From: Pseudomonadota bacterium
GTDB lineage: Bacteria > Cyanobacteriota > Vampirovibrionia > Obscuribacterales > Obscuribacteraceae
Reading direction: 5' to 3'
Assembly: GCA_021324135.1 (NCBI GenBank)
Contig: JAJPJO010000386.1
Coordinates: 1 to 53,747 of the forward strand
DNA: 53,747 nucleotides
Made by a program: the position numbers and the translations under genes. This document shows positions 24,713-34,617 of this stretch, one piece after another. The notes beneath the pieces are model-generated. The model saw nothing but the letters and a program-made list of their open reading frames with translations. It was not told the DNA's origin and did no database searches. How positions within the stretch are numbered: position 1 is the first letter of the stretch; each line of letters begins with the position of its first letter.

Positions 24713-25612
24713 TCAGCGCTTGATTATGTCGAATGCTTGTCGCCTGGTGTGTATTCTAATCCAATAACGCTCTGCATATGCTGCCTCGCTAAGTAAGGCA
24801 GCGTATGCTCTGCATTCTTCCTCGTATTCTGCCAGCGTTCCGAAAAGCCCCTTAATCTGCGAGTCATAGAATGACATCGCATTTAACACCATTTGCAAAT
24901 CCGCCTCCTCGAACTTGATCAGTCTTGGCTCCAGGAGAGGCGCATCGACAGGGGGCTTGCGGATGCGTCTGGCCATTGCCAGAAGCCAACCATAGGTCAG
25001 TGCTGCTCGCCCCGATTTGTAGATATGCACTGCCGACAAATTCGAAAGCAATTCGCGAAATCTGCGCAGATCTCGATCTTCATCGCTGCCGGCAATCGCC
25101 GTTAACCTCAGCTCCAGCATTCCTTTGGGGAAAACATACGGTCTGTCTTCATAAAATTCAAGATTGCAATATGGCGGTAGGGCATGTCTTGCCTGGTAGA
25201 CGATACGATGATCGATGTGCTCACCGACCGCGAGCGGCAACAAGGTGGTTTCCGGCTGCACCTCCTGCCACAAGTTGGCGATGCGCCTGCCTACCTCTTG
25301 TTGAAACTCGAAATCGCTGGCTGCAGGCTGACCGATTATTCTGGAGAAAGATGAATAATGAGGCGAACGCCAGGGCGCATCCGCAAAGCCGAGCCAGACG
25401 CTATCTGCCCCTACAAACGACATTGCTTTGTCGTCCTCATCCTTTCGTTGCCGGCTCTTCTCCAAATCATCCGGCGCATTGCTGGTCTCGCTGAAAACGG
25501 TCGCGACGAGTATTTTCTTTTTTTGTCTCGATGCCGCCAGTATGCGAGCGGAGCAAGAAAGGACAGCGTCATCGAAATGAGGCGATAAGATCAGGTAGTC
25601 GTATTTTGGCAT
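24713..25612 (-). CDS. PIG-L/LmbE family deacetylase
   Basis: 299 aa. LILSPHFDDAVLSC is the family metal motif (H[P/F]DD, residues 10-19), KILVATVFSET follows, and EHIDHRIVYQ supplies the second HxxDH-like site. These are Zn-dependent enzymes removing N-acetyl groups from GlcNAc-type substrates in glycolipid, thiol or antibiotic pathways. It is read together with a GT4 glycosyltransferase gene 12 bp upstream, so a shared glycoconjugate pathway is likely. The exact substrate is unknown. The ribosome site is weak, consistent with coupling. Confidence 0.82.
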   Translation of the reverse strand: MPKYDYLILSPHFDDAVLSCSARILAASRQKKKILVATVFSETSNAPDDLEKSRQRKDEDDKAMSFVGADSVWLGFADAPWRSPHYSSFSRIIGQPAASDFEFQQEVGRRIANLWQEVQPETTLLPLAVGEHIDHRIVYQARHALPPYCNLEFYEDRPYVFPKGMLELRLTAIAGSDEDRDLRRFRELLSNLSAVHIYKSGRAALTYGWLLAMARRIRKPPVDAPLLEPRLIKFEEADLQMVLNAMSFYDSQIKGLFGTLAEYEEECRAYAALLSEAAYAERYWIRIHTRRQAFDIIKR

Positions 25613-25624
25613 CTATGCTGCTGC

Positions 25625-26665
25625 TTAAGCGACGGAATGGTGAGATTTTACATCAGACATTCTTTGAAAGAGACACAGGTAATCATCTACCATTTTCGTG
25701 GTTGTGAATCGTTCTTCAAATCTCTGCCTGCATGTGCGCCGACTGATCGTATCAATATCTGCAACAGATGCGACAGCTTCTTGAACGGATCGGCAAACAA
25801 ATCCTGTCACGCCATGATCGATAACTTCCTTCGCAGAGCCTCTGTCGAAAGCAATCACAGGCGTGCCACATGCCAGCGCCTCAATCATCACCAGACCGAA
25901 CGACTCATTTATCGAGATTGGGAAGAGCAATGCCTGCGCATTTGCCAAGAGCTCATTTTTGTCACGGTCACCCAACTCTCCGACAAACTCGACTCCGGCT
26001 CCTAATAGCGGTTTGACGCAAGATTCGAAGTACTCCTGGGCAGAGGGCTGCACATTTCCGGCTATTTTCAATTCAAGCGAAGAAGCTCTAGCAATTTCTA
26101 TAGCTTCCACGACGCCTTTCTCTTTGCTGACTCTGCCAAGGAAGACAAGGTACTTGCCTTTTTGAAAGCCGGGTCTGTACAGATCAAAAGGCAATCCATG
26201 ATAAACGTTGGCTTGCCAGTTGAGCCAGGGAAAGGCTGCCCGCTGAGCGTATGAAATCGAGACCAGGGGAACATGCCTGAACTTCCGATAGATCTGAGCC
26301 ATCTCGGGCATGTCGACCGGATTATGACAGGTTGAAACTATCGGCCTGCCAACCCCATTGACGAGGGGAAACAACCAGTGCTCTACATGCGAGTGAATAA
26401 TGTCGAATTCTCCGGCATGCTCACGCACCAATTCCGACTCTAAGATGTACGCTGATTGAGTTAGGCGTGTCGACTGGCTGGCAAGCTCGGATGGCCAAAC
26501 TTTGAATAACTTTCCTGCCGTTTGCGATCCAGCGGCCGCAAACAAGGTTACATCATGACCACGTCCAACAAGCTCATCATTTATCCAGGAGACGACCCGC
26601 TCGGTTCCACCATATTTCTTTGGAGGAACAGTAACGAAGAGTGGCGCTACCAGCGCTATTTTCAT
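25625..26665 (-). CDS. Glycosyltransferase family 4
   Basis: 346 aa from the ATG at 26665 (MKIALVAPL), with GAGG 9 nt upstream; the longer frame to 26812 lacks support. GT-B fold: N-terminal PPKKYGGTERVVSWINDEL is a typical acceptor-domain start, FLGRVSKEKG opens the donor domain, and NESFGLVMIEALACGTPVI carries the E-x7-E donor motif. It transfers a sugar from a nucleotide donor with retention. Followed closely by the PIG-L deacetylase, as in deacetylated amino-sugar glycoconjugate pathways. Acceptor unknown. Confidence 0.88.
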   Translation of the reverse strand: MKIALVAPLFVTVPPKKYGGTERVVSWINDELVGRGHDVTLFAAAGSQTAGKLFKVWPSELASQSTRLTQSAYILESELVREHAGEFDIIHSHVEHWLFPLVNGVGRPIVSTCHNPVDMPEMAQIYRKFRHVPLVSISYAQRAAFPWLNWQANVYHGLPFDLYRPGFQKGKYLVFLGRVSKEKGVVEAIEIARASSLELKIAGNVQPSAQEYFESCVKPLLGAGVEFVGELGDRDKNELLANAQALLFPISINESFGLVMIEALACGTPVIAFDRGSAKEVIDHGVTGFVCRSVQEAVASVADIDTISRRTCRQRFEERFTTTKMVDDYLCLFQRMSDVKSHHSVA

Positions 26666-26976
26666 TATCGATACCTCGGCGTTTTCGATTCGAATGCCCC
26701 TGACTGGAGAACCAGAGATCATGTTCCCTCTACCCTCGAAGGCAAGTTGGACACTTAGAATGATCAAAGGCACATTGAAGAAAGAATTGGCTGATATCGT
26801 ATCTGGTGGCACGTAAAACTTAGCTGGAACGGATGTCGAACAGACTCAATATTTCAAGATTTTTTCTTTACCGATGTTTAACACATGCGGCATTTCGATC
26901 GGTTTTGAAGCGGCATTAAAGCGCTATGTATTGTTTGAAGATGACAACAACAATCAGGTAGACATGGTGATTGAAA

Positions 26977-27174
26977 ATGGCAACAATAATTCCAGCAAGA
27001 AAAGGCAATTGGGACGTGGTGCGTCTGTCGGATCTGCCGGTTGATGTGCGACGAATGCTCAGCCTGCAAATCAAGGAACTGGTTCACGAAATAGAGGATT
27101 GCGAAGATAATGTCATGGCCCACACCGGCGCAGACGTGATCCGCATCTTCGAGGAGCTCTTCAGGGCGGCTTGA
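26977..27174 (+). CDS. Small hypothetical protein
   Basis: 65 aa from the ATG at 26977; a TTG at 26971 is an alternative. Predicted soluble, with a basic start (IIPARKGNWDVVRLSDLPVD) and one long amphipathic helix rich in Glu/Asp. Not recognised. It lies between divergent GT4 and convergent acyl-CoA synthetase genes. A weak GGTGA precedes it. The upstream 310 bp holds no other gene and no clear promoter. Confidence 0.5.
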   Translation: MATIIPARKGNWDVVRLSDLPVDVRRMLSLQIKELVHEIEDCEDNVMAHTGADVIRIFEELFRAA

Positions 27175-27191
27175 GTAACCTGCTCAGCCTC

Positions 27192-28775
27192 TCAGCGAAT
27201 TTTCTTTGCCAGTCCTTGCCAGTACTTGTCGCGCAATCCCTTTTTGTAAATCTTGCCGCTGCCTGTCTTTGGTAGCTCCTTCATGAACTCAACCGACTTC
27301 GGCGCTTTGTAATGGGCAAGCTTGTTTTTGACGAAGTCTATGATCTCCTTCTCCGTTACTTCCATACTTGCGTGAGTGACCACGACGGCTTTGACTGATT
27401 CGCCCCATCTGTCGTCAGGCACGCCGAACACTGCGCATTCGAAGACGGCGGGATGCTCGTACAAGACATACTCAACCTCTGTCGAGTAGACGTTTTCACC
27501 GCCGGTTATAATCATGTCCTTCTTTCTATCGACGATGTTTATGTAGCCATGCTTATCCATGACCGCCAGGTCGCCTGTATGGATCCAGCCGTCTCTGATC
27601 GTCTCTTTAGTGATGTCCGGCTTGTTCCAGTAGCCGGGGGTAATATTGGGGCCGCGAGCGATGATCTCGCCAACCTCCTCACCATTTGCATCAACCTCAC
27701 TCCCGTCGGGGCGAACCACCTTCACCTCGACGCACAGGAACGGTCGCCCGGTTTTTGATTTAACGTCGAGCAGTTTGTGCTCGGGCAAGTTTTTCATCTT
27801 TGCCTTCGGCAACGATATTGTCAAAAACGGTGATGTCTCAGTCATGCCATAGAACTGAGCGTAGTCGCAGCGGAAGACTTCAAAGACCTGACGAACCAGT
27901 TCCGGAGCCACAGGCGAACCGGCTGTAAGTATGAAACGCAAACTTGCATACGAGTACTCCCAGACGTTATGAGAATTGAGCAATGATGTAAGCATAGTCG
28001 GCACGAGGGCGGTCATCGTGACGTTCTCTCGCTCAAGGGTGGGCAATACCGATTGGGCTGAAAACTGAGGGAGGAAGACATGTTTACCTCCAACCCAGGT
28101 GATTGCCCAAACCGCCCAGGCATCGACCAGGTGGAACATGGGCGCTACGTGCAGCCAGACATCGCCATCGTTGAGTCCCAACTCGGCGATGGCGCCGAAG
28201 GCATTGGTGGCGGCATTGTCTTGCGTAAGCATGACACCTTTGGCTTGTCCGGTGGTTCCGCTTGTATAGTAGAGCTGAGCAAGGTCTTCGCTGACAGCGA
28301 CCGGCTCGGGTAGACTCGCTCCCCACTTACCAAGCAAGAACGGCTCCAATTTATGGCTCTTTACCTGCAAAGTCGGTAATGAGCCCGGTCCCAGCCAGAG
28401 AACATTCTTGACGGTTGAGTTTCCTTTCAGAGCCTCAGCAATTTCATTGGCGTAATCCGTATGCACCACCACTGCGTCGGCGCTGCAATCATTGAGGATG
28501 TCTCTGATTTCGTTAGGGCTGATTCGGATATTTAGAGGATTAATCACTGCCGCCATAAACGATGTGGCGTAATAGAGCTCTAGATATTCGTGTCCGTTGG
28601 GAGCCAGGCAGGCAATGACGCTCCCCTTGCCGAGCCCGATTTCCCTTAATGCCTCAATAAGCGCGCTGACTCGTTGTCCCAGCTCTTTGTAGGTGAACTT
28701 CTTTTGCCCGTCGGCGATTGCTTCTTTTTCGGGAAAGAGCGCCAGCGCTCGCAACAAAGATTGATTAAGATGCAT
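27192..28775 (-). CDS. fadD: Long-chain acyl-CoA synthetase (AMP-forming)
   Basis: Activates fatty acids to acyl-CoA through an acyl-adenylate. 527 aa. ATP/AMP motif YYTSGTTGQAKG at 169-180, YGMTETSPF (A5-like), GWIHTGDLAVMD, RKKDMIITGGENVYSTEVE and the C-terminal catalytic Lys in PKTGSGKIYKKGLRDKYW. The gene symbol is given by general family type; medium-chain or other carboxylate specificity is possible. Monocistronic between convergent and divergent neighbours. Confidence 0.85.
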   Translation of the reverse strand: MHLNQSLLRALALFPEKEAIADGQKKFTYKELGQRVSALIEALREIGLGKGSVIACLAPNGHEYLELYYATSFMAAVINPLNIRISPNEIRDILNDCSADAVVVHTDYANEIAEALKGNSTVKNVLWLGPGSLPTLQVKSHKLEPFLLGKWGASLPEPVAVSEDLAQLYYTSGTTGQAKGVMLTQDNAATNAFGAIAELGLNDGDVWLHVAPMFHLVDAWAVWAITWVGGKHVFLPQFSAQSVLPTLERENVTMTALVPTMLTSLLNSHNVWEYSYASLRFILTAGSPVAPELVRQVFEVFRCDYAQFYGMTETSPFLTISLPKAKMKNLPEHKLLDVKSKTGRPFLCVEVKVVRPDGSEVDANGEEVGEIIARGPNITPGYWNKPDITKETIRDGWIHTGDLAVMDKHGYINIVDRKKDMIITGGENVYSTEVEYVLYEHPAVFECAVFGVPDDRWGESVKAVVVTHASMEVTEKEIIDFVKNKLAHYKAPKSVEFMKELPKTGSGKIYKKGLRDKYWQGLAKKIR

Positions 28776-28916
28776 AAGTTGTCATGCCCCGTGGAATCGA
28801 ACCACATTAGTTTACTGCTTTTCAGTCATTACTATTTAATGATCTTTGCGCCGACACCGCCTTTCTAACTGATATCCTTATGCCTGAGTCAGTGCGGTTC
28901 TTAAGGATGTTTTGAA

Positions 28917-30179
28917 ATGGGTCAAGTTATTGATAAAACGTACAATGGTCTCAAAGTCCCAGAAGGCGAGACGATCAAGTTCGAGAACGGACGCCCTGTG
29001 ACGCCGAACAAGCCGATCATTCCTTTCATTGAAGGAGACGGTACGGGCAGAGATATTTGGAAAGCCTCTAAATTGGTGTTTGACGCTGCCGTCGAAAAGG
29101 CATATGGCGGCAAACGGTCAGTAGCCTGGTTTGAAGTATTTGCCGGCGAGAAAGCCAATAATGAGTTCAAGGAATGGCTTCCCAAGGAGACGCTCGATGC
29201 TCTCAAGGAATTCGGCGTCGGCATCAAGGGTCCCTTGACTACTCCGGTTGGCGGCGGTATCAGGAGTCTGAATGTCACGTTGCGTCAAGTGTTCGATCTG
29301 TATGCTTGCGTTCGACCGGTTCGTTATTTTCAGGGAGTGCCATCACCAGTAGTGGCACCTGAAAAGCTCGATGTGGTTATATATCGTGAGAACACAGAAG
29401 ACGTTTATGCCGGAATCGAATTTCCTGCTAGCTCACCGGAAGCGAAGAAGTTGATTGAAGTGTTGCACTCGATCGCTCCTGAAAAACATATCAGACCGGA
29501 CGCCGGTATTGGAATCAAACCTGTGTCGAAAACCGGATCGCAGCGCTTGATTCGACGCGCCATCCAGTATGCCATAGAGCACAAGAAGCCTTCCGTTACC
29601 TTGATGCACAAAGGCAACATTATGAAGTTCACTGAAGGCGCCTTCAGAGATTGGGGCTATCAATTGGCTGCTGAAGAGTTTGCCAATCAAACGATTTCCG
29701 AAGAGAAAATTTGGGATGAGCATGACGGCAAAGTTCCGGCCGGAAAAGTTCTGATCAAAGACAGAATTGCCGATTCGATGTTCCAACAAATTCTGACCAG
29801 ACCTGACGAGTATTCAGTCATCGCCACCACCAATTTGAACGGCGACTATCTATCCGATGCTTGCGCTGCGCAAGTAGGCGGACTTGGTATCGCGCCTGGT
29901 GCAAACATCGGCGATAACTGCGCCATATTCGAAGCTACACACGGTACGGCTCCCAAGTATGCCGACAAAGATGTAATTAATCCTGGTTCGGTCATCTTGT
30001 CCGGCGTGCTGATGTTTGAATACCTTGGCTGGCAGGAAGCTGCTGACAGGATTATTCAAGGTTTCGCTAAAACCATTCAGCAGAAGAAGGTCACCTATGA
30101 CCTGGAGCGCTTGATGAGCGGAGCCACCAAGGTAAAAACAAGCGAGTTTGCAAAGCACATTATCGAGAATATGGGCTAA
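28917..30179 (+). CDS. icd: NADP-dependent isocitrate dehydrogenase
   Basis: TCA-cycle oxidation of isocitrate to 2-oxoglutarate with NADP+. 420 aa, as in bacterial dimeric ICDs. [11 protein letters not shown] near the N-terminus, phosphorylation-loop-like [27 protein letters not shown] with substrate Arg residues, [29 protein letters not shown] (Lys), and [27 protein letters not shown] with metal-binding Asp. [11 protein letters not shown] is the coenzyme loop. AAGGATG lies upstream of the ATG. Shows an at least partly working oxidative TCA branch. Confidence 0.95.
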   Translation: MGQVIDKTYNGLKVPEGETIKFENGRPVTPNKPIIPFIEGDGTGRDIWKASKLVFDAAVEKAYGGKRSVAWFEVFAGEKANNEFKEWLPKETLDALKEFGVGIKGPLTTPVGGGIRSLNVTLRQVFDLYACVRPVRYFQGVPSPVVAPEKLDVVIYRENTEDVYAGIEFPASSPEAKKLIEVLHSIAPEKHIRPDAGIGIKPVSKTGSQRLIRRAIQYAIEHKKPSVTLMHKGNIMKFTEGAFRDWGYQLAAEEFANQTISEEKIWDEHDGKVPAGKVLIKDRIADSMFQQILTRPDEYSVIATTNLNGDYLSDACAAQVGGLGIAPGANIGDNCAIFEATHGTAPKYADKDVINPGSVILSGVLMFEYLGWQEAADRIIQGFAKTIQQKKVTYDLERLMSGATKVKTSEFAKHIIENMG

Positions 30180-30208
30180 ACGCATCGGGGCTCGAAAAAG
30201 GCAAATCT

Positions 30209-30243
30209 CCTGAGTGAATCGATCAGCGATCGGCTGGCTCAGG
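30209..30243 (+). terminator. Possible bidirectional hairpin between convergent genes
   Basis: cctgag (30209-30214) pairs with ctcagg (30238-30243) and an inner cgatc/gatcg arm lies between. There is no T-run. It sits between icd and the convergent minus-strand gene, so a termination role is plausible but weakly supported. Confidence 0.3.
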
Positions 30244-30260
30244 CTGCCAATTTCTTATCA

Positions 30261-30686
30261 TCAACTGTCTCTATCCTTTTCCTTACTGTCGAGTGCTTTG
30301 AAAAACTGTAAGTCATTTTCCAGTTGAATAATGCGACTGCTCGCCTCTGCAAGTTGCGTTTCTAGAGTGGAAATCTTGCGCACAAGCTGAAGGTTCTCAT
30401 TCTTCTTTCGACTTTCTTTTCGTAGAGATTGAAAACAGATTGCTGTGATATAGAGACTCGGCATACCAAGCATGAGAGCGTACAACAATCTGTTGCCAGC
30501 ACCAAGCATACTGGCAGCGATATAACATGTGGCGGTTGCGAAAATAATTAGTCCAGCGTGCTTGAAGAACGATACAAAAGCTGCATCAGCCTCCTTAATT
30601 TCTTTGGCTGAGAATTCAAGTATCTCTGCAGCAAGCGCTTTAGGCTGTTTGCTGGGCAACTGATTATCTGTGGGATCAGACTTCAT
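30261..30686 (-). CDS. Small membrane protein with coiled-coil tail
   Basis: 141 aa, not recognised. A hydrophilic N-terminus (about 40 residues) precedes two adjacent hydrophobic segments (HAGLIIFATATCYIAASML and LLYALMLGMPSLYITAICF). A C-terminal coiled coil (LQLVRKISTLETQLAEASS, RIIQLENDLQFFKAL) follows. Probably an inner-membrane hairpin with a cytoplasmic coil for partner binding. Confidence 0.7.
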   Translation of the reverse strand: MKSDPTDNQLPSKQPKALAAEILEFSAKEIKEADAAFVSFFKHAGLIIFATATCYIAASMLGAGNRLLYALMLGMPSLYITAICFQSLRKESRKKNENLQLVRKISTLETQLAEASSRIIQLENDLQFFKALDSKEKDRDS

Positions 30687-30774
30687 TTATAATCTTCGAG
30701 CCAGGTAAAAACAATTCAGAATGATTATTCCCAGTTTGCCAGATTCCAACGCCTTTCGCATCAGTTCGATTGCG

Positions 30775-31074
30775 TCATGCATTTTCTTGTGCCTCCATTT
30801 TTTTTTCATGAAAACACTTCTGGCAGTATACAGGGCGCACACCGGTCGGCTTGAAGGGCAGGCGTGTCTCTCGACCGCATTCGTGGCAGGCTACTTGGGC
30901 ACCGTAATCAGTGTCTTTGCCTTCTCGTAGCAAGCGCACGGAGATACGACAATTTGGACATCGTTTCGGCTCGTTCGTCAGATCCTTGTTGGCATAAAAC
31001 TCCTGCTCGCCAGCGCTCCATGTAAACGCCTGGCGACAATCTCGGCATAAGAGTGTTTTGTCTTGAAAGATCAT
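30775..31074 (-). CDS. Double zinc-ribbon protein
   Basis: 99 aa. Four CxxC pairs (CRDC, CPNC, CHEC, CQKC) predict two zinc sites. The first half, with FTWSAGEQEFYANKDL and KRCPNCR, matches the common bacterial zinc-ribbon family of small proteins with a GEQxFY motif. The second half (VACHECGRETRLPFKPTGVRPVYCQKCF) matches the CxxC-x(n)-CxxC-SSSS-like class. Function unknown; nucleic-acid or protein binding is likely. Confidence 0.82.
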   Translation of the reverse strand: MIFQDKTLLCRDCRQAFTWSAGEQEFYANKDLTNEPKRCPNCRISVRLLREGKDTDYGAQVACHECGRETRLPFKPTGVRPVYCQKCFHEKKMEAQENA

Positions 31075-31241
31075 ACAAGTGCTGAGGATTCCACGAGCTT
31101 CTCAGTCCATTGTCGGGCATGGAGCATCAGTTCGGAAATTACCCATTTCGGCTACACCATTTTAGTGGGACAAATGGGCGATTGTTTCAGGGCTTAGGTC
31201 CTATCTGCGTGCCAGGAGCAAAACAGGCACAGAATGGGAGG

Positions 31242-32663
31242 CTATCGGCTCAAATCGGGCCAACTCATGATCTCGCGATCGCTGATTGTTCCAAATATAT
31301 CCGTATCAGGTGTTCCTTTGCTGGTGCTCACCGATTTATCGGAGATCGACTGTGCCACCGCCTGTAGTTGCATCTGAGCAGCGCGGGGCAATACCAGGCC
31401 AGCTACGTTCGTTTTTACTTTGACAGATAGAGGCTGCAGGCGAGTCGCTGCTACTTTGGTCGCGGATTTGGCGTCCGGTTTCAACTTGTCCGCCTTCGCC
31501 TGCTCGCCTGCTTTCTTCCCTTGCAGCTTAGCGTCCGTGCTCGTTGAAACGAGGGTTTGTTGAGCTTGCTGTTCGGCAAGATATTTTTTGTACGCCCTGT
31601 ATGCCTGAATGTACTTCAGTAACTTTCCGAAGTTCCAGGTCATTCTGAAATTCCAACCTGTCACTCGGGAATTCTGCGGGAACTCGAGGATGCGGGAATG
31701 GTTAAGGCTGCGAATCGTCTTTAGCAGAGCCGCATTCAGCACATTATCGCCGGTGCTGGCATAGATGTGTCCGCGCAAACTGCCGTTTTTCTCAATGCTG
31801 AAGATGCAGGCGGCCATGCCGGTGACCTGTTCCTTTGCGTCCGTGGATAGATAATTCATCAATACGTGTTGGAACGATCGCTTGAATCTGGCAATCCAGC
31901 TGTCCCATTGCGCCGTGTTTTCCGGCGCCTGAGCAAACTTCTTCACGCCATCCTCATGGCTCGACCATATGGAATTATTGATGTATCTGCTCTTGTCGAC
32001 AAGCGCAAGCATATCTCCCATCGGCATAATGTCGGCGGCCCAGCTCTGGTAGTTCGAGTGTGGAGATTCCCCTGCCTTCTTCTTTTCCGTCACCGAACGA
32101 AACCATTGTTTGCTTTGCTTGTACATCTCCTCCATCGAACCGCCGAAGTCTTGCGGCGGCAATTCAATTGTTCCTTTTTCCGTGATCTTAGCCTCGGGCT
32201 TCTTGCCGCCGAACATCTCTCCAACGCTCGTGGAGAGCACCGAAAACCAGTCGTTTTTTGCAGGAATGATTAAGGGAGGCTTCGGCAGCTCAGTATTGTT
32301 TGGATCTGTAGCTTGTTTAGCAAGACTGCCGATGACCTCCGGTGGACAAAGCCTCGCTGCCCATTCAAGTTCATTAAGAGCATCAGAATCGTCGCCAAGC
32401 CGCTTTTTGACCATGCCCAGGTAATAGTGCGTAACGCCGTCATCGGGATGGTCCTTCAAATCTTGCGCCAGTATCTGAGCGGCTTTATCATAATGCCCAG
32501 CCTGATATTCGCTAATGGCTTTGTCGAGCCGTGCTCTGGAGTCAGCATTTGCATCGGCGGCGTATGCCGCTGGAGCAGAACCGCAAAGAAATACAATGGC
32601 CATGCTGTAACAGAGCCACTGTCTGGGATTTATTTGCGGCCAATTTGCGCTCTTTTTGGACAT
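31242..32663 (-). CDS. Exported TPR protein with TonB-C-like domain
   Basis: 473 aa. Signal peptide near residues 16-36 (WLCYSMAIVFLCGSAPAAYA). Two TPR-like helices pairs at about 40-105 (ISEYQAGHYDKAAQIL, VTHYYLGMVKKRLGDDSDAL). In the middle, FSIEKNGSLRGHIYASTGDNVLN and AALLKTIRSLNHSRILEFP resemble the TonB C-terminal fold, then a Lys/Ala-rich region to the end. Possibly an envelope protein that contacts outer-membrane partners. The TonB-like call is moderate. Confidence 0.7.
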   Translation of the reverse strand: MSKKSANWPQINPRQWLCYSMAIVFLCGSAPAAYAADANADSRARLDKAISEYQAGHYDKAAQILAQDLKDHPDDGVTHYYLGMVKKRLGDDSDALNELEWAARLCPPEVIGSLAKQATDPNNTELPKPPLIIPAKNDWFSVLSTSVGEMFGGKKPEAKITEKGTIELPPQDFGGSMEEMYKQSKQWFRSVTEKKKAGESPHSNYQSWAADIMPMGDMLALVDKSRYINNSIWSSHEDGVKKFAQAPENTAQWDSWIARFKRSFQHVLMNYLSTDAKEQVTGMAACIFSIEKNGSLRGHIYASTGDNVLNAALLKTIRSLNHSRILEFPQNSRVTGWNFRMTWNFGKLLKYIQAYRAYKKYLAEQQAQQTLVSTSTDAKLQGKKAGEQAKADKLKPDAKSATKVAATRLQPLSVKVKTNVAGLVLPRAAQMQLQAVAQSISDKSVSTSKGTPDTDIFGTISDREIMSWPDLSR

Positions 32664-32811
32664 TGAACAATTTCATCAACTAACAGGCATTATGCCACGA
32701 GCCGCTCGCATATTGCTCTTAATGCGATGGTTCGCTTCTGCTACAGGCCTACGGATTACATGGGCACATATCGCCAATGCCGATGTAGGGCGTTAATTAG
32801 ACCATTGTCCA

Positions 32812-33747
32812 TCAGTGCCCAGAAAGCTTTTTGCCCTTAGACGTTTTTTTTGCGCGCGCATTATCGTCGCGAGGAACGCCGTACATATAGTAGAGAGTCT
32901 CGCTTGCTTCGTCTCGTACGTACTCTTCTTTATCTTGAGCCAGTTGGTCCAGCAGATCGCGTGGACAGGCAACATTCATCGCCAGTGCGTGGCGAACATC
33001 TTTGACGGGATCACTTGCCAGTTTCTTCATGATAGTGACTGGCAAAGATGGATTGCGCGCCAGCTTTTCGCGGACGACTTCGTATCTGTCCTTGCTAAGT
33101 TCGACGAGCGTTCCCTCAGGAGTGAACGCGCTGAGCGCTGCTTCCTCTCTGAGCGGATTGAGTTTGCTGCCCGCCATGAATTTCAACGCCTCAATGGGCG
33201 TCGCGGATAGTTCTTTGACCTTGAGATAGTCCTTATATTCAGGATCCGTAGCTATCCAGTGATCATCATCGGAGGGGTCGGCAAACCGAGTCAGCTTTCG
33301 CATCAGAACATCAGGGGGTGTATTGGGATGGTCCTGGAGCGGGCACCACCGGCGGGGAAACTGCTTTTCTATCATCGCAATCACTGAGCCCGGCAAAGCC
33401 GGATTTTCAAATAGAGCAAAAATGACATCGCGGTCGTCTTCAGTGTCGGAACTGCATAAGAATGGATCAAAATACAAACCACTCGATGCAATCTCTTCCA
33501 ACGCCCGGGCTGGTGTGCGAGGATTTTTCGCCACTAAGACTAAAATGTATTCGTTCTTACTCTTGCTCATATTGGCGAGCGTGTCCGGATCGCGCACCAG
33601 ATAAGCGGCTTTCCACTCAGCGTCGGGAGGTCTTTTGTGGTCCAGATTGCTTTTGTCCGCTCTGGACTCGATTCGTCCACAAGCCAGATGAAGTGAGCAA
33701 ACTGCTAGAACCGTGCCGGCGAGTAGACATTTTGCTAAGGACTTCAT
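32812..33747 (-). CDS. Lipoprotein with leucine-rich-variant/HEAT-like repeats
   Basis: 311 aa. Type II signal MKSLAKCLLAGTVLAVCSLH followed by lipobox LACG. AGGGGGG precedes the ATG by 6 nt. The body is helical repeats of LRV or HEAT type: VREKLARNPSLPVTIMKKLA, DVRHALAMNVACPRDLLDQLA and YVRDEASETLYYMYG, with weaker copies earlier (ILVLVAKNPRTPARALEEIA, VIFALFENPALPGSVIAMI). Basic C-terminal tail. A membrane-anchored binding scaffold; partner unknown. Confidence 0.75.
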   Translation of the reverse strand: MKSLAKCLLAGTVLAVCSLHLACGRIESRADKSNLDHKRPPDAEWKAAYLVRDPDTLANMSKSKNEYILVLVAKNPRTPARALEEIASSGLYFDPFLCSSDTEDDRDVIFALFENPALPGSVIAMIEKQFPRRWCPLQDHPNTPPDVLMRKLTRFADPSDDDHWIATDPEYKDYLKVKELSATPIEALKFMAGSKLNPLREEAALSAFTPEGTLVELSKDRYEVVREKLARNPSLPVTIMKKLASDPVKDVRHALAMNVACPRDLLDQLAQDKEEYVRDEASETLYYMYGVPRDDNARAKKTSKGKKLSGH

Positions 33748-33923
33748 GAGTTCCCCCCTCCCCAGAGATTAAAGTTCCGGCGCTTCCGGATGCGTTTGCA
33801 AACGCGCCGGGTTTTCTACAAATGAGATTGGAATTTTAGGAGAAAAGAAATATCAGACACTCGCACCCCAATCGAGGCTTAGTGCCAAAAGCAACGGAAC
33901 CCGAGCGGTTGGCGTTTCAGGCA

Positions 33924-34505
33924 TTAACCATCTGTTGTGAATTCATCGTCCGGTATGTTTTTTGTCATAGCGGCAAACTGACCGGTGCGGCGAAGTTTGT
34001 TCGTCACTCTTTGGATGGCGATTCGCGTTGGCGTTGTCTCGGGCACCATCGCTTCTCTAAGCTGGGCGTAGTGCTTTGTCACGTCGGCAATTTCCGGACT
34101 GTCCTTGTTGAAGTGCTTCGACTTGGCTTTGATGGCTTCGCGATAGTAATAGTCAGCTTCGGAATATTTCCCCCACGAGTGATAAAGCATGGCTACATTG
34201 TGCATAATCGTGCCTGTGTCGGGATGACCTGGACCCAGACAGCGTTTGTACATCTCGAGCAAACGGACGAGGAATGGCGCGCAATATGGATAATTCTTGG
34301 TCTGATAAAGAATCTCGGTGAGCAGTTCCAGCGATACGCCTTGTCGCCTGTCATCAAGAGAGAAGGTTTCCGCTACCGCCAAGGCTTGCAGGGCGACTAT
34401 TTCAGCCCGTTCCAGCTCCCGATTGGCGATTAGTTCCTTTACCTGTGCTGCCAGTTCTTCCCACGAGTTCTTCCCTGTAAAGGGTTGACTCTGCTCGTTG
34501 TCCAT
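33924..34505 (-). CDS. Cytoplasmic TPR protein (kinesin-light-chain-like)
   Basis: 193 aa without signal peptide. AAGGCG lies upstream of the ATG. KLC-type TPR repeats: YPYCAPFLVRLLEMYKRCLG, PDTGTIMHNVAMLYHSWGKY and YSEADYYYREAIKAKSKHF. Very similar in style to the 254-aa TPR protein at 41519. Protein-interaction role; partner unknown. Confidence 0.78.
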   Translation of the reverse strand: MDNEQSQPFTGKNSWEELAAQVKELIANRELERAEIVALQALAVAETFSLDDRRQGVSLELLTEILYQTKNYPYCAPFLVRLLEMYKRCLGPGHPDTGTIMHNVAMLYHSWGKYSEADYYYREAIKAKSKHFNKDSPEIADVTKHYAQLREAMVPETTPTRIAIQRVTNKLRRTGQFAAMTKNIPDDEFTTDG

Positions 34506-34617
34506 GTGGTTCGCCTTCTACCTGCCGAGTACTCTATTGGGATTCCTAATTTTGTTCTACCACTACAACCAGAAGTATCATGCCTTCCTTAAGCGCGCTA
34601 TCACCCGAAAGAGCTGA

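Noticed and set aside
31110..31367. Small plus-strand open frame between the zinc-ribbon and TPR/TonB-like genes
   Set aside because: Overlaps the end of the minus-strand gene at 31242 and has no ribosome site or recognisable feature.
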